NCBI RefSeq assembly: GCF_019396345.1
Contig: NZ_JAHKRM010000002.1
Span: 186,001 to 250,000, forward strand
Source of the DNA: Nonomuraea guangzhouensis
GTDB taxonomy: Bacteria > Actinomycetota > Actinomycetes > Streptosporangiales > Streptosporangiaceae
Direction of reading: 5' to 3'
Length of the DNA stretch: 64,000 nucleotides
Positions 43,746-51,934 of this stretch are shown here, in pieces; the stretch's first letter is position 1, and every line of letters starts with the position of its first letter. The translations under genes were made by a program, and so were the position numbers. Under the pieces are notes generated by a model, which saw nothing but the letters and a program-made list of their open reading frames with translations, was not told the DNA's origin and did no database searches.

Positions 43746-44927
43746 ATGTCCGCAGACGACACCACCGAGCCTCCCGCCGCCATCACGCTGCCCGGTCCCA
43801 CCGGCCTGGGCACCTCGGCGCTGCGCGTCCTGCTCCCGGACCGGCGGCCCGCACCCAGGCCCTGCGAGCACGACGGGCACGAACCCCCGCTGCCGCATCT
43901 CACCCTTCCGGGCGCCGTACGCAAACACAGCCTCGCCCCCCTCACCTACCAGGAGCGGGAGTGGGGCGACGGGTCGTATCCGCCGCTGTACTGCCCCGCG
44001 ACCGTACGCATCGACGAGGACCTCGCCGACGAGGTCAACCGGCGGCTGGTGGCGTGGGCGGAGCGGGTCGGGATCCACGAGGGCCGGATGAAGGAGTTCG
44101 GCGACACGGGCTACGGCCGGCTGGCCATGCTCACCCACCCCGACACCGACGACGCCGACATGCTGCTGGTCGCGGCGCAGATGAACGCCGCCTGGTGGGC
44201 GGCCGACGACTACTACGCCGACGAGACCGAGCTGGGCGCGACGCCGACCGAGCTGCCGCCGAGGCTGGCTCTGGTGACCTCCGCCATGGACCCGCCCCCG
44301 TACGCGGGCGACTACACCCGCCAGCTCGAGGAGACGATCCAGGCCGACCCCGTCCTGGTCTCGCTGAGGTCGAGCATCAGCCACGTCTCCCGGCACGCCA
44401 CCCCGTCACAGGTCGGGCGCGTCTGCAACATCACCTCTCAGATGTACGTGAGCTGGGCCGCCTACGCGGCCTGGCGCTATCTGGAGGCGCCGCCGCCGGT
44501 CTGGCGGTACCTCGCGGCACGTCAGCACGACAGCTTCTACACCTCCATGACGCTGATCGACATCGTGGGCGGTTACCAGCTGCCCGCCGACCTCTTCTTC
44601 GAGCGGCGCTTCCACACCGCGCTCATGCAGGCGGGCACCGCCAGCGTCCTCGTCAACGACCTGTACTCGGTCGAGAAGGAGGCCGCCGACGAGCTCCCGG
44701 ACTCCAACGTGATCCTGCTCATCGCGGCCGAGGAGCAGTGTTCGACCCGCGAGGCGACCGAACGCGCGGTCGCCCTGCACAACGATCTCGTCAGAGGCTT
44801 CGAAGCCAGCCGCCGCGAGCTCACCGCCGTCCCGTCGGCCGAACTCCACCGGTTCCTGCGCGGAGCGCAGGGGTGGATGGCCGGCTGCCTCGAATGGCAC
44901 GGCGCCACCAGCCGCTACCAGTCTTGA
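43746..44927 (+). CDS. tpc: 2-methylisoborneol synthase (class I terpene cyclase)
   Basis: This 393-residue cyclase has the metal-binding DDYYADE at 154-160 and NDLYSVEKE at 304-312, the pattern of 2-methylisoborneol synthases. These cyclise 2-methylgeranyl diphosphate to the earthy odorant 2-methylisoborneol. Residues 1-85 are Pro-rich and probably disordered, with GPTGLGTSALR at 17-27; in this family that segment is thought to direct loading into the encapsulin. GGAAGAGGG precedes the ATG, 29 nt after the shell gene. The methyltransferase gene follows. Confidence 0.93.
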   Translation: MSADDTTEPPAAITLPGPTGLGTSALRVLLPDRRPAPRPCEHDGHEPPLPHLTLPGAVRKHSLAPLTYQEREWGDGSYPPLYCPATVRIDEDLADEVNRRLVAWAERVGIHEGRMKEFGDTGYGRLAMLTHPDTDDADMLLVAAQMNAAWWAADDYYADETELGATPTELPPRLALVTSAMDPPPYAGDYTRQLEETIQADPVLVSLRSSISHVSRHATPSQVGRVCNITSQMYVSWAAYAAWRYLEAPPPVWRYLAARQHDSFYTSMTLIDIVGGYQLPADLFFERRFHTALMQAGTASVLVNDLYSVEKEAADELPDSNVILLIAAEEQCSTREATERAVALHNDLVRGFEASRRELTAVPSAELHRFLRGAQGWMAGCLEWHGATSRYQS

Positions 44928-44968
44928 CACCGTTCCCCGCCGTTTCGCGAAGAAGGGAAATCCCCCAG

Positions 44969-45823
44969 GTGACCGCTACGCAGGATCCCACCGTCCTCAA
45001 CAGCCTCTACCAGCGATCCGTCGCCGACTACTGGAACACCGAGAAGAACCCGGTCAACCTCCGTCTGGGCGAGGTGGACGGCATCTACCACCATCACTAC
45101 GGCGTCGGCGACGTCGACTGGACCGTGCTGGACGGATCGGCGGAGACCCGGGACGAACGCGTGATCAGGGAGCTCCACCGGCTCGAATCGGCGCAGGCCG
45201 ACCTCCTCATGAGCTGGCTCGGCCCGCTCGAACCCCACCACCGGGTCATGGACGCGGGCTCGGGCAGAGGCGGCTCCAGCATCGTCGCCAACCTGCGGTT
45301 CGGCTGTCACGTGGACGGCGTGTCCATTTCCGAGTCCCAGGTCGCCTTCGCCAACGAACAGGCCAGACAGCGCGGCGTGGCGGACAAGGTCCGCTTCCAC
45401 TTCCGCAACATGCTCGACACCCGCTTCGAATCTGGAACGTTCCAGGCGATCTGGAACAACGAGAGCACGATGTACGTCGAGCTCTCGCTGCTGTTCGCCG
45501 AGCACGCCCGGCTGCTGAACCGCGGTGGCCGATACGTCTGCATCACCGGCTGTTACAACGACGCGTACGGCCTGCCGTCCCGGGCCATCAGCCAGATCAA
45601 CGCGCACTACATCTGCGACATCCACCCGCGCAGCACGTACTTCAAGGAAATGGCGGCCAACCGCCTGGTCCCCATCAGCGTCGTGGACCTCACGCCCGCG
45701 ACGATCCCCTACTGGGAGCTGCGCGCCAAGAGCAGCCTCGCCACCGGCATCGAGCAACCCTTCCTCGACGCCTACAAGAACGGCAGCTTCCAGTACCTCC
45801 TCATCGCCGCCGACCGCGCCTGA
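44969..45823 (+). CDS. mtf: geranyl diphosphate 2-C-methyltransferase
   Basis: The 284-residue SAM-dependent methyltransferase has motif I VMDAGSGRGG at 93-102, then NNESTMYVE and GRYVCITGCYNDAYG. The family-specific opening NSLYQRSVADYWNTEKNPVN and the aromatic DGIYHHHYGVGDVDW match GPP methyltransferases. It methylates C2 of geranyl diphosphate to make the substrate of the preceding cyclase. The start is GTG 44969 with a weak ribosome binding site (AGAAGGGAAA) 9 nt before it. Confidence 0.92.
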   Translation: MTATQDPTVLNSLYQRSVADYWNTEKNPVNLRLGEVDGIYHHHYGVGDVDWTVLDGSAETRDERVIRELHRLESAQADLLMSWLGPLEPHHRVMDAGSGRGGSSIVANLRFGCHVDGVSISESQVAFANEQARQRGVADKVRFHFRNMLDTRFESGTFQAIWNNESTMYVELSLLFAEHARLLNRGGRYVCITGCYNDAYGLPSRAISQINAHYICDIHPRSTYFKEMAANRLVPISVVDLTPATIPYWELRAKSSLATGIEQPFLDAYKNGSFQYLLIAADRA

Positions 45824-45852
45824 CAGAACCGTGCCTGACAGACGTGCCCCCG

Positions 45853-45881
45853 GCCGCCGCGACGTGATCGTCGCCGGCGGC
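45853..45881 (+). terminator. terminator of the 2-methylisoborneol operon
   Basis: GCCGCCGCGACG and CGTCGCCGGCGGC pair with one bulged base around TGAT, 29 nt past the methyltransferase stop. Confidence 0.65.
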
Positions 45882-45938
45882 ACCCCCTCCCCTGGGGGCG
45901 CGCCCCGTCCGACCCCGCTGGTTCGCCGGTAAAGTGGT

Positions 45939-46952
45939 GTGATCGTGGTAACCCGTAATGACGTGGCCCGGCTGGCTGGGACCTCGCCCGCCGTGGTCAG
46001 TTATGTGATGAACAACGGTCCCAAGCCGGTGTCCGCGGCGACCAAGAGCCGGGTGCTGGCCGCCGTGGAGGAGCTGGGCTACCGTCCCAACGCCGTGGCC
46101 AGGTCGTTGCGTGCCCGGCGGACGTGGACGATCGGCGTCATCGCCTCCGACAGCGCGGGCGGCAAGAGCCCGTTCTTCGGCGAGTTCACCCGGTCGTGCG
46201 AGGACGTGGCCTGGGAGCGCGGCTACTCCGTCCTGCTCGGCAACTCTGCCGAGCAGCCCGTACGCGCCGAGGGCTACGTGCGGTCGTTCCTGGAGCGGCA
46301 GGTCGACGGGCTGGTGCTGATGCGCGTACGCCCGTCGGCCCAGCAGGTCAAGGAGCTGGAGGGGCGCGTCCCGGTCGTGACGATCGACCACGAGGCGCCA
46401 CCGTTCTTCTCCAGGCTGGCCGTCGACGACGAGGAAGGCGGCTATCTCGCCGCCAAGCACCTGGCCGGGCACGGGCACACCCGGCTCGCGTTCGTCGGCG
46501 GGCCGCTGGACATCATGGCGGTCGAGCTGCGGCTGGCGGGCTGGCGCAAAGGGCTGGCCGAGGCGGGGCTCGACAGCTCGCTGGTCGCGCATGCCGAGAT
46601 CAGCCTGGAGGGCGGCTACTCGGCCGCCGCCGAGCTGCTGGCCGAGCGCCCGACGGCGCTGTTCGCCACCACCGACCACCAGGCGATCGGCGCCATGCGC
46701 GCCGCCGCCGACCTGGGCCTGCGAGTGCCCGCCGACCTGGCGATCGTCGGGTTCGACGGGGCACGCGAGTCCGCGTTCACGGTGCCGGGCCTGACGACGA
46801 TCAGGCAGCCGATCGACGAGATGGCCCGCTTCGCCGCCGAGACGCTGATCGCCGCCATCGAGCAGGGCGAGACCGAGCCGGTCACCCGGATCTTCCCCGC
46901 CGAGCTCGTCCGCCGCGGCTCATGCGGCTGCCAGGACCCGCGCACTCCCTAG
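45939..46952 (+). CDS. LacI-family transcriptional regulator
   Basis: The protein has 337 residues with an N-terminal LacI HTH (TRNDVARLAGTSPAVVSYVMNN) and hinge helix (RPNAVARSLRARRT). The periplasmic-binding-protein-like effector domain (about 62-330) ends FDGARESAFTVPGLTTIRQP. The start may be GTG 45939 or 45945. It is convergent with the nucleoside hydrolase gene (4-nt overlap of the stops) and is the likely regulator of that ABC transporter/hydrolase operon. Confidence 0.88.
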   Translation: MIVVTRNDVARLAGTSPAVVSYVMNNGPKPVSAATKSRVLAAVEELGYRPNAVARSLRARRTWTIGVIASDSAGGKSPFFGEFTRSCEDVAWERGYSVLLGNSAEQPVRAEGYVRSFLERQVDGLVLMRVRPSAQQVKELEGRVPVVTIDHEAPPFFSRLAVDDEEGGYLAAKHLAGHGHTRLAFVGGPLDIMAVELRLAGWRKGLAEAGLDSSLVAHAEISLEGGYSAAAELLAERPTALFATTDHQAIGAMRAAADLGLRVPADLAIVGFDGARESAFTVPGLTTIRQPIDEMARFAAETLIAAIEQGETEPVTRIFPAELVRRGSCGCQDPRTP

Positions 46953-47818
46953 CGGGGCGCCGCGACGGTCCTGGCGACGATCTGCGCGGCCACCTCGTCC
47001 GCACGGGCCGCCACCGTGATCCTGGTACGACCCCCGCCCTCGGTGAACACGCTGCCGCCCATGGCGTCGATCGCCACATGACCTTCCGCCGTGAATCCAA
47101 ACAGATCGGGCGCCAGCAGCGTCAGCACCGTGATCGGGTCGTGCGGGCTGTTCCACTCCTCGTTCCAGAACCGCCACCACTGCTCGATCTCCGCCTTCAG
47201 CGCCTCCCCGAACTCACCCGCCTCGGCGATCCTGGCCACGTCGCCGGCCTCCAGCCGCACGGTCGTGGTGACCTCCAGTCCGGTCACGGTGATCGGGGCG
47301 CCGGAGTCGAACACGATCTTCGCGGCCTCGGGGTCGCACTTGAAGTTGTGCTCGGGCTCCAGGGAGTCGAAGCGGCCGCCCATGATCCACAGGTGCCGGA
47401 CGTTCGCCGCGAACGACGGGTCGGCCTGGATGGCGTTCGCGATGTTGGTCAGCGGGCCGATCGCGACGACGTCGATCCCGCCCGGCGCGCGGCGCACCTG
47501 CTCGGTGAGGTAGGTGGTGGCGTCCGGCTCGTGGGAGATCTGCTCGGTGTCGAGGTCGGTGAAGAGCTTGCCTTCGTGGCCCGCCCACCAGATCTCACGG
47601 TCGGTGAGCGTCTTCTCCGCGCCGGGCACCACGGTCACGGTACGGCCCGCGAGCCGTACCAGCCGCTGGGCCAGTCGCGCCCGCAGCGCCGTGTCACCGT
47701 AGACGGTGACGCAGCCCAGCAGGTCCACCTCCGGCGACCCGAGCAGGACGGCCAGCGCGAGCGCGTCGTCCACGTCGGAGCCGAGGTCGGTGTCGAGAAT
47801 GATCTGACGGTCAGCCAT
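46949..47818 (-). CDS. inosine/uridine-type nucleoside hydrolase
   Basis: The 289-residue protein starts with the calcium-binding signature DTDLGSDVDDALAL near residue 9. GPLTNIANAI, GGRFDSLEPEHNFKCDPEAA and HDPITVLTLL follow, all typical of ribonucleoside hydrolases that split nucleosides into base and ribose. It is the last gene of the operon with the ABC transporter, so the transporter probably imports nucleosides. Confidence 0.88.
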   Translation of the reverse strand: MADRQIILDTDLGSDVDDALALAVLLGSPEVDLLGCVTVYGDTALRARLAQRLVRLAGRTVTVVPGAEKTLTDREIWWAGHEGKLFTDLDTEQISHEPDATTYLTEQVRRAPGGIDVVAIGPLTNIANAIQADPSFAANVRHLWIMGGRFDSLEPEHNFKCDPEAAKIVFDSGAPITVTGLEVTTTVRLEAGDVARIAEAGEFGEALKAEIEQWWRFWNEEWNSPHDPITVLTLLAPDLFGFTAEGHVAIDAMGGSVFTEGGGRTRITVAARADEVAAQIVARTVAAPR

Positions 47819-47839
47819 GGTGGCCTTTCTCCAGAAGAG

Positions 47840-48625
47840 CTATTTGAGCCCGGTCGTCGCGATGGACTGGGTGAACTGGCGCTGGAAGCGCAGGATGATG
47901 GCCAGCGGGATCACCGTCAGCACGACCGAGCCGGCGAACAGCTGCCCGTAGTCGATGGTGAACTGCCCGCGCATGTTGGCCAAGGCGATCGGCCCGAGTT
48001 GATGGGCCGTGTCGGTGCCGATGAGCAGCGGCCAGACGTAGGCCTGCCACTGGAAGATGAACAGCGTCAGGCCCGCGCTGACGAGGGCGGGACGCGACAG
48101 CGGCAGGTAGAGCCGGGCGAACACCCCGAACCAGCCCAGCCCGTCGATCCGCGCCGCCTCCACCAGCTCGGCCGGGATGGCCAGGAAGAACTGGCGCAGC
48201 AGGAAGATGGCCAGGCCGTGGCCGAGACCGGGCAGGATGAGTCCGGCGTAGGTGTTCTGCAGGTTCCAGTCGCGGAACAGCGTGGCCAGCGGGATCGCGA
48301 TCGCGTCGAACGGGATGAGGAAGCTCAGCACGACCACGCCGAAGAGCACGCCCTGGCCCTTGAAGCTGAGGGCCGACAGGCCGAACGCCGCCGCCGCGGA
48401 GATGGCCAGGCCGATCAGGACCGTGGCCAGCGCGACGAGCAGCGAGTTGGCGATGGCCCGGCCGAAGCCGCCGGTGAGCAGCGCCAGGTAGTTGGCGAGC
48501 GTCGGGTCGGCAGGGATCAGCGAGTTGCCGAGGTTGCCCGTGCCACGCAGCGAGCTGCTGAGCGCCCACAGCAGGGGCAGCGCGAAAGCGAGGCCGACGA
48601 GTGCGGCGAGTGTCCTTCTGAGCAT
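47840..48625 (-). CDS. CUT1 ABC transporter permease, MalG type
   Basis: The 261-residue membrane protein has six predicted helices. The EAA loop (LVEAARIDGLGWFGVFARLYLP) lies before the last helices and contacts the ATPase. It starts 2 nt after the upstream permease gene and lies 21 nt before the nucleoside hydrolase. The ATPase subunit is not in the operon; a shared ATPase encoded elsewhere is usual for this family. Confidence 0.9.
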   Translation of the reverse strand: MLRRTLAALVGLAFALPLLWALSSSLRGTGNLGNSLIPADPTLANYLALLTGGFGRAIANSLLVALATVLIGLAISAAAAFGLSALSFKGQGVLFGVVVLSFLIPFDAIAIPLATLFRDWNLQNTYAGLILPGLGHGLAIFLLRQFFLAIPAELVEAARIDGLGWFGVFARLYLPLSRPALVSAGLTLFIFQWQAYVWPLLIGTDTAHQLGPIALANMRGQFTIDYGQLFAGSVVLTVIPLAIILRFQRQFTQSIATTGLK

Positions 48626-48627
48626 GC

Positions 48628-49473
48628 TCAGTCCTTGGCGCGCAGCAGGCGGAACTGGACGATGACCACCGCGAGCACGACCAGCACCAGCAGCATGACC
48701 TCGGCCTGGGCCAGGTTGAGGTCGCCGACGCTGTAGGCGCGGGTGAAGATGTCGAACATGGTGACGTTCGTGGACCCCTGTGGGCCGCCGTTGGTCAGCA
48801 TCTGGACGGGGGCGAAGACCAGGAAGTTGGACACCGTGTCGGCCACCAGCACGAACGCCAGCGGCCTGCGCAGCAGCGGCAGCGTCACGTGCCAGAACCT
48901 GGCCCAGGAGGAGGCGCCGTCGATGCCCGCCGCCTCATAGAGCTCGCGCGGGATGTCCTGCATGCCGGCGATCAGGAACATCATCCAGTAGCCGACCCCG
49001 ATCCACGACAGCAGCACGATCAGGCACCACAGCGCCTGCTGCGGCGAGGTCAGGAACGGCTGCTGCGGGATGCCGAGCACGTGCAGCACGGCGTTGAGCA
49101 TCCCGTCGGGCCGGTAGGCCACGCTCCAGATGGCCGCCGACACCGCGGGCGGCACCGCGATCGGCAGGATCACCAGGGAGCGCAGGAAGCGCACCCCGGC
49201 GAGCTTCCGCGTGTACAGCACCGCCAGCGCCAGCGCCACCGCGATCTGCAGCGGGTTCACGATCAGGCTGAACACCAGCGTGACCTTGACGCTCTGCAGG
49301 AACGTCGGGTCCTCGAACAGCGTCGCGTAATTGCCGAGCCCGACGAAGGACGTCTCGCCGGTGACCAGGCTGGTGTGCCGCAGGCTGCTGCCGACGGCGA
49401 TGGCCGCCGGGATCAGCCGGAGCGCCAGCAGGGCCACCAGCGCGGGCGCCAGGAAGGCCAGCGCGACCTTCAT
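48628..49473 (-). CDS. CUT1 ABC transporter permease, MalF type
   Basis: The 281-residue permease has six helices and the EAA loop ELYEAAGIDGASSWARFWHVTLP. Its ATG overlaps the end of the binding-protein gene by 4 nt. It forms the heterodimeric channel with the next permease. Confidence 0.9.
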   Translation of the reverse strand: MKVALAFLAPALVALLALRLIPAAIAVGSSLRHTSLVTGETSFVGLGNYATLFEDPTFLQSVKVTLVFSLIVNPLQIAVALALAVLYTRKLAGVRFLRSLVILPIAVPPAVSAAIWSVAYRPDGMLNAVLHVLGIPQQPFLTSPQQALWCLIVLLSWIGVGYWMMFLIAGMQDIPRELYEAAGIDGASSWARFWHVTLPLLRRPLAFVLVADTVSNFLVFAPVQMLTNGGPQGSTNVTMFDIFTRAYSVGDLNLAQAEVMLLVLVVLAVVIVQFRLLRAKD

Positions 49474-50768
49474 CGAAGCTGCTTCCAGGCGGTGGTGATC
49501 TCCTGGGTCGCCTGGTCGAGCCGGGCCTTGGGGTCGGCGCCGTTGCGGATGTCGGCGAACGCCTTGGTCATGATGTCCTCGAACTGGATGTAGCCGACCG
49601 ACCTGGGCCGCGCCACCGCCGTGTTCTGGGCGTCATATTTCATGATCTCGCCGACGCCCTTCGCCTTCGCGTCGAGCAGCGGCACGTACTTGTCGAACGC
49701 CGCCTTGCTCGACGGGATGATCGTGGTGTTCTGCGTGGTCTGCAGGTTGCCTTCCGGGTCGAGCGCCGCGTACTCGATGAACTTCCGCGCCGCCGTCTGC
49801 TTCTTGGAGGCCGGGTTGACGCCCCACGACCACGAACCGGTCGGGGTCACCGGCTTGCCGCCCTGGAAGTACGGGTACGGCGCGACGCCCCACTTCAGAC
49901 CCTTGGCCGCGGCGAACGCGCCCACGTCCCACGGGCCGCCGGCGAAGAAGGCCACCTTGCCCTCGCTGAACAGCGGCGAGGTCTGGAAGGAGCCGACGCC
50001 ACGCGGGGCCAGCTTGTTCGCGAACAGGCCGTGGTACCAGGTCATCGCCTTGACCCAGCCGTCGGTCGTGATGGCGGGCGTCAGCATCTCGGGGCCGGTG
50101 ATCCCGGATCCGCCGCCGAGCGACTCGGCGAGGCTCTGCAGCTGGTAGAACTGCTCGATCTGCTCGGGGATGACCGCCCACTGGGCGCCGGCCTTCTCCT
50201 GCGCCTTCTTGCCGGCCTCGACCGTCTGCTCCCACGTCCACCGCTTGGCCGGGTCGCTCGACGGCGGCTGGACGCCCGCCTTCTCCAGCAGCTCGGTGTT
50301 GTAGAAGAGGAACTGGTCGGAGGTCCAGATGGGCAGCGCCCACAGCTTGTCCCTGAAGACGTTGACCTCGTACTGGCCGGGGAGCGCGGCGCTCTTCACC
50401 TTGTCCGTCAGGTCGGTCAGGTCGGTGAGGAAGCCGCGGGTGGCCAGCGCGGCGACGCGCGGCTGGTCGACCGTGTAGACGTCGATCGAGTCGTCCTTGG
50501 CCGCGAGACGCTGCTGGAGCACGCTGTTGAGCTGGTCGAAGGGGACCTGGGTGTAGGTCACCTTGAGTCCCGGGTTCTTGGCCTCGAATCCGGCGATGAC
50601 CGGGGCGAAGGTCTTGGGATCCTCGGGGCCGACGAACTGGATCGGGCCCGCCGCGTCGGCGGCCTGGGTCGCACCACCTGACCCACCTGACCCACCCGAC
50701 CCGCCTGACCCGCAGGCGGCCAGGGCACCGGCCAGGGTTGCCGCGACGATCACCCTGTAGAACTTCAT
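49470..50768 (-). CDS. CUT1 ABC transporter solute-binding lipoprotein
   Basis: The 432-residue binding protein has a lipoprotein signal (LAGALAAC, Cys19) and a Gly-Ser repeat linker after it. The two-lobed family 1 fold shows QFVGPEDPKTFAPVIAGFE, IDVYTVDQPRVAAL, GLKWGVAPYPYFQGG and TGSWSWGVNPASKK. AAGGAG lies 7 nt before the ATG. It captures the ligand, probably a nucleoside given the hydrolase in the operon. ACACGTGT at 50795-50802 is a small palindrome in the promoter region that could be a LacI site. Confidence 0.9.
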   Translation of the reverse strand: MKFYRVIVAATLAGALAACGSGGSGGSGGSGGATQAADAAGPIQFVGPEDPKTFAPVIAGFEAKNPGLKVTYTQVPFDQLNSVLQQRLAAKDDSIDVYTVDQPRVAALATRGFLTDLTDLTDKVKSAALPGQYEVNVFRDKLWALPIWTSDQFLFYNTELLEKAGVQPPSSDPAKRWTWEQTVEAGKKAQEKAGAQWAVIPEQIEQFYQLQSLAESLGGGSGITGPEMLTPAITTDGWVKAMTWYHGLFANKLAPRGVGSFQTSPLFSEGKVAFFAGGPWDVGAFAAAKGLKWGVAPYPYFQGGKPVTPTGSWSWGVNPASKKQTAARKFIEYAALDPEGNLQTTQNTTIIPSSKAAFDKYVPLLDAKAKGVGEIMKYDAQNTAVARPRSVGYIQFEDIMTKAFADIRNGADPKARLDQATQEITTAWKQLR

Positions 50769-50909
50769 CGCCTAGCTCCTTCTCACTGAGGTCTACACGT
50801 GTCACCTTCAGTCGGGCCAGAATGCCATCAAGCGTCGCGAAGAACAAGCCCCAGGTCAGGCGGGTTTTACGCCATTCAGCCGCGAATCACCCGCGAATCG
50901 GGCGCGCCG

Positions 50910-51374
50910 CTACTGCGCCAGCCGGGCGGGGAATCCGCCGGTCGCGATCGGGCTCCAGCGGTCGATGTGCAGGCGGATGAGGGACTTCCCCTGCCGCCGC
51001 ATGGCCTCGCGATACTCATCCCAATCGGGATGCTCGCCCGAGATGCACCGGTAGTACTCCACGAGTGCGTCGAGCGCCTCGGGCATGTCCAGCACCTCGG
51101 CACGGCCGTCGACCTGGACGTACGGGCCGTCCCAGTCGTCGGAGAGCACGCAGATCGACGCCCGCTCGTCGCGGCGGGCGTTGCGCGTCTTGGCCCGGTC
51201 GGGATAGGTGGACACCACGATCCGGCCGCCCTCGTCGACCCCGCAGGAGACCGGCGAGAGCTGGGGCCGCCCGTCGGCGCGAGTGGTCGACAGCAGGCCG
51301 TGATGCCTGGGACGGAGGAAGTCCAACAGTTCGGGCAGTTCGACACGGCTGGCGGTCGCGATCCTCGGAGCCAT
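50910..51374 (-). CDS. PPOX-class flavin/F420-dependent oxidoreductase
   Basis: The 154-residue split-barrel protein has LSTTRADGRPQLSPVSCGVD, YPDRAKTRNARRDERASICV and VQVDGRAEVLD. This is the pattern of actinobacterial F420- or FMN-dependent pyridoxamine-oxidase-like reductases. ATG 51374 follows AGAGG. The physiological substrate is unknown. It is divergent from an ArsR-type regulator gene. Confidence 0.85.
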   Translation of the reverse strand: MAPRIATASRVELPELLDFLRPRHHGLLSTTRADGRPQLSPVSCGVDEGGRIVVSTYPDRAKTRNARRDERASICVLSDDWDGPYVQVDGRAEVLDMPEALDALVEYYRCISGEHPDWDEYREAMRRQGKSLIRLHIDRWSPIATGGFPARLAQ

Positions 51375-51472
51375 CTCACGTACCTCTCCGCGCCGGGCCG
51401 TCGGCGGCATCCGGCGTCAAGGCTCCGATCCTTTCATCCGCCCCAGCCCTGGCGGCCGCCGGGATGAACCTA

Positions 51473-51478
51473 TACTCA
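51473..51478 (+). promoter_or_regulatory. -10 element close to the ArsR-type start codon
   Basis: TATACT lies 12 nt before ATG 51491, and no ribosome binding site is present. Transcription would begin only a few bases from the ATG, so the mRNA is nearly leaderless. No good -35 element is visible. Confidence 0.4.
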
Positions 51479-51490
51479 TCTGGACGACCC

Positions 51491-51832
51491 ATGACTACAC
51501 ACACCACATCCTCACTGGACGCCTCCGCGCAGCTGCTTGACGTGTTCAAGGCGCTCGCCAATCCCGTGCGCCTCCAGGTGCTCCAGTGGCTGCGCGATCC
51601 CGACCTCCACTTCCCGCCGGACCAGGCGATCGCGGACCAACATGAGGTCGGTGTGTGCGTGAGCCACATTCAGGCCAAGACCGGGCTCGCGCAGTCGACC
51701 GTCTCCGCCTACATGGCCTCGCTGCAGCGTGCCGGGCTGGTCCGCGCCACTCGCGTGGGCAAGTGGACGCACTACCGGCGCGACGAGGAACGCATCGCCC
51801 AGCTCGTCGACGCGCTCGGCCGCTCGCTTTAA
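51491..51832 (+). CDS. ArsR-type winged-helix regulator
   Basis: The 113-residue protein opens with LDVFKALANPVRLQVLQWL, and its recognition helix is expected in AKTGLAQSTVSAYMASLQRAGLV. This is the typical ArsR pattern. No obvious metal-binding cysteine pair is present (one Cys, in VGVCVSH), so it may respond to a non-metal signal. It is followed 102 nt later by an LLM-type oxidoreductase gene in the same direction, a probable target. Confidence 0.87.
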   Translation: MTTHTTSSLDASAQLLDVFKALANPVRLQVLQWLRDPDLHFPPDQAIADQHEVGVCVSHIQAKTGLAQSTVSAYMASLQRAGLVRATRVGKWTHYRRDEERIAQLVDALGRSL

Positions 51833-51867
51833 CGCTCGTTACCCGAGACTCCGTGCGAACCCCACAT

Positions 51868-51896
51868 TTGTTGTCATATCGACTTTCTGCGATACT
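51868..51896 (+). promoter_or_regulatory. promoter of the LLM oxidoreductase gene
   Basis: TTGTTG (51868-51873) and GATACT (51891-51896) are separated by 17 nt, fitting a principal-sigma promoter about 38 nt before ATG 51935. Confidence 0.5.
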
Positions 51897-51934
51897 TCGA
51901 TTCGACGATCCGACCGATTCGGCGAGGAGGAGCC

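Noticed and set aside
46124..48736. Open frame of 870 codons on the plus strand
   Set aside because: It is a shadow of the LacI, nucleoside hydrolase and permease genes and contains no domain.
50660..50705. Repeats of a 9-nt unit
   Set aside because: They encode the Gly-Ser linker after the lipobox of the binding protein, a common feature.
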